From NCBI GenBank assembly GCA_014218235.1, contig CM024766.1, positions 73,707,207-73,771,206 of the forward strand: 64,000 nucleotides of DNA. The letters run 5' to 3'. Under the pieces are notes generated by a model, which worked only from the letters and a program-made list of their open reading frames with translations, was not told the origin of the DNA and made no database searches. Source of the DNA: Colocasia esculenta. Its lineage: Eukaryota; Streptophyta; Magnoliopsida; Alismatales; Araceae. This document shows positions 56,833-64,000 of the stretch, piece by piece. Numbering within the stretch: the stretch's first letter is position 1; each line of letters begins with the position of its first letter. The position numbers and the translations under genes were made by a program.

Positions 56833-59152
56833 TGTGAGACCCGGCCACCCTCGTGTCCTTAGCCCTGTCCTCAAGATCACGATGGACACCCTGGTCGCGA
56901 CATTGTCGCGCCAGAGGAGCCAGTCGTGACATGGTTTTGGTCACGGCACACCTAGCTGTTGCATTCATGTCACGATGGGGGTGGGCATCGCGTTCCTATC
57001 GTGGCGTCTGGAGGCGACGCGAATGCTTTTCTGACCAATCTGATTATTGTTCTTTCTGTCAGAACTACCTTGTCGGGTTTCAGGTGCGTACAACATTTAC
57101 GTGACCTGGCAAGCCAACACGTTCTGGTTTTCCTGATCTTCGAGGTTTGACCACTTTTGGTGTCGCACTGGAGTACGGAGTCACAACGTGGTTGCGACCC
57201 ACTGGGCGATCGCGACATGGTTATTGTCGTGCCGGCCCGACCCATTGCATCTCTGGGCCCATCGGTTCAAAACTGAGGTAGGCGCCCATTTCTCCCCCTC
57301 TCCTTAGTTTTCTTCTTTCTTCTTCTTCTTCTTCCTTATTCCTTCCCCCGAGCTCCTCTTGTGTTCTTGGCATGTTCTTGGTGCTCGTGGCGGGCAGGTG
57401 ACATCTCAATGTGAAGGAGCGAGGAGGAGGTAGCCATTCCAATGTGAAGGCCCCAACAGGTCGCCTCTACTCCCTGAGGTAGGGACCCCTTGTCTTCTCT
57501 CGTCCTAGCATGCTCCCCTCCCCTTGTGATTCGGGTTTCCCTCATCGTGTTGGGGTCGTGGGGGGCTGAGATCCATGCCTCATTCATGGAGAGGTTTTCC
57601 TTGAGTGTAGATCTCCATGTTTATTGCATGATCCATGGGGTTGTGAAAGTGGTTAGCCTATTTCTATGTTTTCCTAGTATTTCCTATGCTCCCCTTCCCC
57701 TATTGGTATGGTTTGTATCGAATTTAAAGTCATCCTTAGGAGGGTTGTCCCGGGACCCCTCTCGACTGAGGTCACGACCGGTTTAGGGGTCGCGATGATG
57801 TCGCGACCGGTATGGTTTCCGTGACATCATCGCGATGTCCTAAGGCATCACGACATTGTCGCGACCGGCCTTGGCGTCGCGACATTGTCACGACAGCCCG
57901 TGGCGTCGCGATAGTGTCGCGACAGCTTGTAGCGTCACGACAGCATCAGAGACAGGTAAGTCTTGCAGAGTTTCGTTTCTCATGAAGCCTTCACCGTTTT
58001 TGGTTCTTTCTGTACTCGTGGCAGCAGTGCTAGTTCCTAGTACAGTCCTACACTAGTCGTTCGCCCGGTGCTCAGCACCTGAAGGCTTGTCCCGCGAGAG
58101 AGGTTGTTATCGTTTACCTAGGACCTTCGTCCCCGTGCGCCTGTTGAGGGAGTGATCTGGACGGCAGGCGTGCTTGAGTTATGGACTCTGGAGCAGAGGG
58201 GAAAACGGTGGTTAGGACAGTGGCGTTGAGTCATTTGCAGAGCTCTCTTGGTTGGTCTGGGATGTCGAGGCCGTTTAGAGTCTTCCCGGCGTAGGCCAGC
58301 TAGTCCTTTTTCTCACTACCTCGCTCTTTGTGGCCGCGGAACCACCTAGAGAGGCCATGCGTGGGACCGTAGTCCAGCCAGACTACGGCGGTTACTGTTG
58401 TGTTACTTTGTGCTCCTGCCCCCACTCTGACGAGACATGGAGGTCTGGACCTGGGTCAAGGGTAAGACGTCAGTGGACGCTCCTGACCAGTTGACTAGTG
58501 GTAGTGGTTTCTGTAGCTAGTGTCTCTTGTCTAGGAACGGTTCGCTCTGTCTGTGTCGCCAGCCGTGTGGTGGTCACGACGTGCAGTTCCTACGGAGTTT
58601 CTGACTGTGGTATCTTTTACATATCGTTTCTAGTTAGTTAGTTTTGCTTTCGCACTTTACTATGTAGCTTAGAATATATAGAACTACTGTCATTTATGTT
58701 GATTATATATATTCTTTCCCACCTATTAGAGCCAGTAGAAGATTGGTAGTCCATACTAAGCTTCTGTTGTGAAGCTCATCCCCTCTTTTTCCAGGTGAGA
58801 CTTCTCAGCAGCGGCAAGGCGGAGGAGGCGGGGCGGTAGTCGTCGTCCCCATAGCTTGCAATGGTATCCCCTTTTCAGTTGTACTTCACTCTCGGGTTAT
58901 GCCCCTAAGGGCTTTCCCTTCTTTACTTGTACTCGTTGTGTGTGTTGGGATTGTACCTAGAGCGATACGCTATGGTCTCACTCTTCTCTCTGCTTCTGCT
59001 TGTGTGCTCCTAGTTAGTAGTTGACGTTTATTTCCATTACATATTATGTTAGACTTGTGTTATAGCCCTTCCGAGTCCCCATATCCGTGGGCGGCGGCCG
59101 GGAAAATCGGGCCCTCGTCTTGGGCCGACGGCGGGTTCTTTGGGTCATTACA
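56833..59152 (+). repeat. 5' LTR of element E
   Basis: A 2320 bp LTR, TGTGAGACCC...GGTCATTACA. It is CG-rich compared with other LTRs here. Seven TCGCGA strings fall between about 57795 and 57930. The acceptor-like block 'ctcatcccctctttttccaggtgag' lies near 58770-58800. Open frames in it show no recognisable domain. Confidence 0.88.
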
Positions 59153-59153
59153 G

Positions 59154-59165
59154 TTGGTATCAGAG
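59154..59165 (+). other. Primer binding site of element E
   Basis: TTGGTATCAGAGC, one base after the LTR end; an unaltered methionine-type site over this length. Confidence 0.88.
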
Positions 59166-59289
59166 CGAGAGTCTAACAGGACTTGTAGTGGATTTAAACT
59201 ACAATAGGAAGTGCCAACAATAGTACAAGTACACTACTAGCCACTCGAGTTAGTGTCGTTAACCTTGTTGGTTGTGTACCGTGTAGGAC

Positions 59290-60770
59290 ATGGCTCCACA
59301 CAGGCGTAGGCAAACCAGAGAGCTGATAGAGTTGCAGGGTGAGTCAGATATGCTAGCGCCAGGCCAGGTCCAAGAGGATGAGTCAGTAGAGGAGTCTGTG
59401 GCATAGCCTTAGGAGGCGATGGCAGTAGTAGCAGCGGGTGAGCAGCAGCAGCAGTGGTACCTGCCCCCACTACATCAGTATGTAGATTGGTTCCCCATGG
59501 CCGAGCAGTTCTTAAGGGTCATGTTCTAGGGGCCATGGCATCCAGGGCAGATGGCAGTGGGAGGTCAGCCGCCAGTACCTTCCCCAACAGTACCAAAGTA
59601 GTAGGCGGATCCGCACTTGGAGCAACCAACAGTTCAGCAGGCGTTGGGTATTGGGAGTACCCGGGTCATTAGGAGGAGGACGGTTGTCACTGAGGACAGG
59701 ACCACCCTCTTGGAGAGGTTTTTGCATCACCGACTACCGACGTTCCTCGACGACTACGACCCAGATAGAGTTGAGAGTTGGATGCATGAGTTAGAGCATA
59801 CATTCGAGACCATGGAGTGCGTCGAGGAGGATCAGGTTAGATTGGCAGTGTATCAGCTCAAGGGGACAACCCATGAGTGGTGGAGAGTGTAGAGGTAGAC
59901 ACACTTCCCAGGGCACCATTTGGATCAGGTTTCTTGGCAGTGGTTCTTGGAGGTCTTCCACGATGAGTACTTTCCTGACTATGCTCAACGTGAGAGACGA
60001 GATCAGTTTCATGAGTTGGTTCAGGGTGATCTGACGGTTGCTCAGTATCACCAGAGGTTCGTCAGGTTGTTGAGGCATGTTCCTCATGTCGCCGGAAGTG
60101 AGCAGGCTTATGCAGAAAGGTTTATTATAGGATTGAGGCCAGATTTGTGGTGGGGCGTGACTCACATGTGTACAACCTTGAGAGTGGCAGTGGCTAAGGC
60201 CACCGCCTTGGAGAGAGAGACCTGGCAGCCCCAGCAACAGCAGCAGTAGTAGGGAGGAGCTTCTTCTAGGACCACACCGTACCAGTGTCCCGCAGTTAGT
60301 CGTGGTAGTGCGACTTCTTCTTCTTCGGGCTCGGGCAGTTGGGCAGTTCCAGTTTACGCTCGAAGTTCAGGCAGATGAACACTCGTGGGGGTGGACGGAG
60401 CAGACAGCAGAAGCACCAGTCGAGGATTGCAGAGTCTTCGGTATAGCAGGGAACCAAGCAGGGCCGTCAGGAGGGGGTTTGTTACACTTGTGGTTTGCCA
60501 GGCAACTTCAGGAGGGATTGCCCGATGGGGCAAGTCCAGCAGCCATAGTAGCCAGTGCAGTATAGTCAATAATTGCCACAGTACCAGTACCCTCCGCAAC
60601 AGCCGGTACCTCATCAGCAGCAGCAGGGGCAGTACCTTCAGCAGCCTCAGTAGTTTCATCAGCATCAACATCCTCAGCAGTTTCAGCCGTACCACCACCA
60701 GTAGTAGTTTCCACAGCACCAGCAACCACCGCAGCTCTAGCAGCCCTAGTAGGCGCCACAGTGTGGGCAT
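59290..60770 (+). pseudogene. gag: Element E gag, many TAG stops
   Basis: Start MAPHRRRQTRELI at 59290. One frame runs to at least 60252 and holds nine stops, all TAG: 59404, 59410, 59527, 59599, 59602, 59890, 59896, 60247, 60250. Most stand where Gln is plausible. The capsid region reads 'RVESWMHELEHTFETMECVEEDQVRLAVYQLKG' (in part) at about 59765-59870, then 'FLEVFHDEYFPDYAQRERRDQFHELVQG'-type sequence at 59925-60030. A TGA lies at 60374 and a frame change follows. The zinc knuckle at about 60487-60531 reads CYTCGLPGNFRRDC, with Asn in place of His. A Gln/Pro/His-rich tail with further TAG codons runs to about 60765. Confidence 0.87.
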
Positions 60771-60777
60771 GGTCATG

Positions 60778-61890
60778 TGATGGCTCTCACCAAGGAGGAG
60801 GCCGAGGGGTCGAACCTGGTTATAGGTACCTTGCCTATCCTTGGTAGAGCTGCTCGTGTTCTGGTTGATCCCAGTGCTTCTCTTTCTTTCATTTCCGAGG
60901 AGTTTTACGAGTCGCTTGTTCATCACACACCTGAGAGGTAGTGTGATGTGATGGTTGATCTTCCGTTCGGTGTTACATGCATTCTTTCGACTACCTTGAG
61001 GGTGTCACAGTTGAGGTCCAGGGACACCAGTTGCCAGCCAGGTTGTATGCATTGCATCTTCGTAACTTTGATGTCATCCTTAGCATGGACTGGTTGGAGG
61101 CTCACTCGGCTGTGATAGATTGTCAGCAGAAGACCATGCGGTTTGATATACCTGGAGTGCCTGTTCTTAGCTTCCAAGGTATCCGGTCTACCCATAGACC
61201 TTTTATTTCTTTTTGTAGAGCTCGTCGTTTGATCCGCGATGGTTGCATAGCATATCTTGCTTCTGTGTGTTCTTTGGAACCTAGCGGGTCATCGATTTTT
61301 GATGTACTTGTTGTTTATGAGTTTTCTGATGTTTTTACGGAGGATCCACCTGGTTTACTGCCTGAGCGGGAGGAAGAGTTCACCATTGAGCTTTTGCCTG
61401 GTTCGATACCTTTGTCTAAGGCACCATACCGGATGGCTCCGTTTGAGTTGCTCGAGTTGAAGTGCCAGTTGCAGGAGCTGCTTGAGTTGGGTTTCATCTT
61501 TTCGAGTCATTCTCCGTGGGGTGCGCAAGTGTTGTTTGTGAGGAAGAAGGATGGAAAATTGAGATTGTGCATCGATTACAGGCAGTTGAACCAGGTAACG
61601 TTAAAGAACAAGTATCCGTTGCCCAGGATTGATGACTTATTTGATCAGTTACAGTTAGCCAAAGTGTTTTCGAAGATTGACATAAGGTCCAGTTACTACC
61701 AGTTGAGGATCAGGGAGTTAGATATTGGCCTGACAACTTTCCGTTCAAGGTACGGTCACTTCGAGTTTGTCATGATGCCATTTGGGCTCATGAATGCACC
61801 AGCAACTTTTATGGATTTGATGCACAGAGTGTTTAGTGAGTACCTGGATAGGATTGTGGTCATCTCTGTAGATGACATTTTGGTCTACTC
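60778..61890 (+). pseudogene. pol: Element E protease and reverse transcriptase, cut by element F
   Basis: Protease starts 'MALTKEEAEGSNLVIGTLPI' at 60778. Its active site reads 'VLVDPSASLSFIS', with Ser for the usual Gly. A TAG at about 60940 and a frame change lead into an open frame from 60977 to the insertion. RT: 'FTIELLPGSIPLSKAPYRMAP' region near 61380-61440, 'LRLCIDYRQLNQVTLKNKYPLPRID' region near 61560-61630, 'FGLMNAPATFMDLM' near 61789, and the active site 'VISVDDILVYS' at about 61858-61890 with both Asp intact. The sequence breaks off at 61890/61891. Confidence 0.92.
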
Positions 61891-64000
61891 TGTAACACCC
61901 CGAAAAATTTTTATTTATTGAAAAACATGAATAATAAAGTTATTACACTTAAGCATTAATCTTAAATTGAAATAATTGATATTTGGGAATGATTAGTATT
62001 AATTAATGTTACCCTAGTGTCATACTCAGACGTGTGCGCTCCCACAGGGCGACACTGAAAAACTATAACGAAAATGAAATCTGAAAACACCATAATTTCC
62101 AAAAAAATGTGGAGATATCATAAATGTAAATATCTAAATTTTTCGACATTCGGATTTTGAGATTAAGTCGACGCGACTATTTTCCGGGTGATTTTTTTTA
62201 CCTACTGTAAAATAAATTCTAAAAATTAAACTAAAATCACCATAATTTGTAAAACCATCATATTTGTCTATGGTTGAAATTTTAGTACAAACGGACTTTG
62301 TTTGGACATGTTTACATCAAGTCTAATGGACCAGTTGAATTATGGAGTATTTAAGATAACCAATTTTTGTGTTTATTTGAGTGCTTACGTGTGAAGCCTT
62401 GAGGAGGCCAACACACATTAGGATAAGGATGAAACATGAGTTAAACCTCTTACACGTGAGGATTGAGGTGTAAGGGAGTAAGAGGAAGCATGAACCAAGT
62501 GTAAGCAGTAAAAACCCAATGGGTTTTACTGTTACACCTGTGCGTGAACGTGTTCCTTTGCATGGGAACTTGTCTTGGCTATAAAAACCATTCCCCTCCC
62601 TTCATACGTACCTTTTCCACACCTTTTGTACCTGCCCCTGTTCTTGTTTCACATACTCCTTACTGCTAGAAGTGTTGCTGGAGGAGCTGCTGGAGTTCCT
62701 GGCTTCATAGCTACTATAACTATTTCGGTTTCTACTCTTGTGGCAACTATAACTACTTCTACCTTAGAGTCAACTTGCTGTTGAAGTTACTGTCGTGGCT
62801 AGCAAACCATCAACTTGGGTGGAAGTTCTTTCTCTACTGGGTTAGACTCTTTTGAAAAGAGTACGTGAGAGCTCAATTGCTTAGTAAGGTAGGATTCATC
62901 TCCCTCTGGTTCAGTTCTGTCCTCCTTATGTGACAAGGAATTCTTAATGAACGGATAAGTTGTTACACTTGTGATTCTCTGTTTTCCTTCCAGTCATGGT
63001 AGAATAATTCTTGTTTGGAGAGGAACAACTTTGTTCGATTTTAGAAATCGATTCCTATCTTCTTCCTCCACCCTTGATTCATGTTCATGATATAGAGTTT
63101 GTTAGAAGTCTAAATATCCTTAGAACAGTGTGAGGATTTTTGTTTAGATGGTTGATACTTCATGTCTTGATTTAAATCCATGAAACACTTTGAGATTTAT
63201 TGTTTATCTTGTAGGAATCTTCCAACAAACCATTGCTATCAAGACCATACTTCCAGGACTACACTATGTTTAGTTCTAGCTAGACAAGTTTGAGTTCAAA
63301 CCTCTTGTTCCATCTTGCTTGTTTAGTTTATAAACCACTGTGAGAACTACAATTAGACTTTTCTATTAGATATAAATCATGCCTTTATTCATAGGTTCCA
63401 TAGTTAGAGTGTTTAGAGTGGATTCAAAGCTCTTTTTGAAAGGAAAATTGACGGCTGTCGACAGGCAGACCCTAGCTGTCGACAGGTCAGTCTCCTAGAA
63501 CTTCAACACATCTGGGACTGTGGCTAGCTGTCGATAGCCATATTGTAGCTATCGACAGGTAGACACAAAACCAGCAAAATGGAGCTCTGGCTGTGGTTAT
63601 CTATTGACAGCCCCTTCCTGGCTGTCGACAACTACTGTCCTGTTTTGCATTTCAGCAACTTTTCATGGTAGAACTCTTGCTTAAACTTCATCATAATAGC
63701 CTAGCAAGTTACCCCCTTAATTAATTTGGTATCTACTTTCATTCTACTGTAAAGATTACCTACTTGGTGTACCTTACTCACCCTTGAATTATCCTTGAAG
63801 TTGTCAACTACGAATGGTACTCCATTAAGTCTATTCTCCTGTATTCGGTAACCAAGTTCACAAAACCTGATCACCTGAGAGTTCATATGCTTGAACACCT
63901 TATGAGATGTGAATAATGATGATGGCATTTATTGGGACCTTGAACCCCCTTGATTAATATGCCTGTGTAAATAGGGTTGGTCCAGTCCTGGGAGGAGCAC
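61891..64000 (+). repeat. Element F: Tekay-like LTR, incomplete
   Basis: Starts TGTAACACCCCG at 61891, after TACTC (61886-61890, possible target copy), and continues past the window. The sense orientation is supported by a block at 63958-64000 that matches element C at 29637-29690. TATA box TATAAAAA is at 62580-62587. Six CTGTCGACAG-like strings occur at 63450-63640. Whether it is a solo LTR or the 5' LTR of a full element cannot be seen. No credible gene is present. Confidence 0.85.
62580..62587 (+). promoter_or_regulatory. TATA box of LTR F
   Basis: TATAAAAA in the context GGCTATAAAAACC, about 690 bases into the LTR, followed by a C-rich leader (CCATTCCCCTCCC). A strong plant-type core promoter by appearance. 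Confidence 0.65.

Larger units (their letters stand above)
51047..64000 (+). mobile_element. Copia-2: pol-deleted SIRE/Maximus-like element, interrupted
   Basis: The element starts TGTTGAACC at 51047 after the presumed target copy TTGGC (51042-51046). Its 5' LTR is 51047-52927, followed by a worn PBS, gag, a non-coding remnant and a 3' LTR from 55454 that is cut at 56832 by element E. The end of the 3' LTR lies beyond the window. Nearly all of pol is missing: only the start of the protease motif remains after gag. The LTR copies differ clearly more than those of the SIRE-like element, so this is an older insertion. Confidence 0.85.
56833..64000 (+). mobile_element. Element E: Ty3-gypsy element in the copia-2 3' LTR, interrupted
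   Basis: The 5' LTR is 56833-59152; a methionine-type PBS, gag, protease and RT follow up to 61890. The LTR of element F is inserted there, within RT just after the active site. The remainder of E lies outside the window. The gag pattern and glutamine-rich tail fit a plant gypsy of the Tekay/Reina-like range; the exact lineage is uncertain without integrase or chromodomain. Confidence 0.85.

Noticed and set aside
60354..60926. 190-residue Leu-rich open frame on the minus strand that looks like a membrane protein
   Set aside because: It is the complement of the CAG-rich gag tail of element E. The Leu runs come from CTG/TTG codons opposite CAG/CAA.
62575..62784. 69-residue open frame with a hydrophobic, signal-like start in LTR F
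   Set aside because: It starts at the TATA box itself, so it cannot be translated from that promoter, and it has no domain.
1..64000. Host genes, tRNA, rRNA, Helitron or DNA transposon ends
   Set aside because: I saw no spliced host-like coding pattern, no tRNA cloverleaf and no terminal inverted repeats other than LTR ends. Short or decayed examples could be missed by reading alone.

Overview
The window is plant nuclear DNA made almost wholly of LTR retrotransposons nested inside one another. I found no host gene, no tRNA or rRNA and no CRISPR. The lineages present are typical of seed plants, most likely an angiosperm: a SIRE/Maximus-like Ty1-copia element with a long third ORF, a Tat-lineage Ty3-gypsy element with a second RNase H and an antisense gene, and Tekay/Del-type chromoviruses with very long LTRs. 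The species cannot be named from this sequence. Every coding region carries stops, frameshifts, deletions or insertions, so all are annotated as pseudogenes.

Left nest (1-43356). The outermost layer is a copia LTR ('copia-3', 1-597 and 42580-43356). It is split by a solo gypsy LTR ('A', 598-2025 and 41933-42579). That LTR is split by a SIRE/Maximus-like element (2026-41927, target duplication GACCT) with LTRs 2026-3869 and 40086-41927, gag 3932-5641, pol 5658-7945 plus 11218-12054, and a third ORF in three pieces (12462-13852, 26299-27063, 38426-39878). Three elements interrupt it: an antisense solo LTR ('A-prime', 7946-11212, TCAAC) in reverse transcriptase; an antisense solo LTR ('B', 13853-26293, AAGAT), itself split by a Tat element (13906-23418, AACGG); and a complete Tekay-like element ('C', 27064-38420, TCTCC). 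Removing these with one target copy each restores the SIRE reading frames exactly and gives an ancestral element of about 12.8 kb.

Right nest (43357-64000). An antisense chromovirus ('D') is cut at its RNase H against the copia-3 LTR. It has the unusual order internal region - LTR - internal region (43357-46130, 46131-49942, 49943-51046). Its second internal part is cut by a pol-deleted copia element ('copia-2', from 51047). The 3' LTR of copia-2 is cut by gypsy element 'E' (LTR 56833-59152, gag, protease and RT to 61890). The RT of E is cut by a further Tekay-like LTR ('F', 61891 to the window end).

Intact parts of these elements would work as usual: LTR promoters drive a gag-pol RNA, a tRNA primes at the PBS, RT/RNase H copies it and integrase inserts it. 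Here the interest lies in the order of events, the decay patterns (mostly C-to-T type stops; RT active-site Asp-to-Asn changes), the accessory genes (SIRE third ORF; spliced antisense gene in Tat), and short conserved blocks and CG-centred motif arrays shared by otherwise different LTRs.
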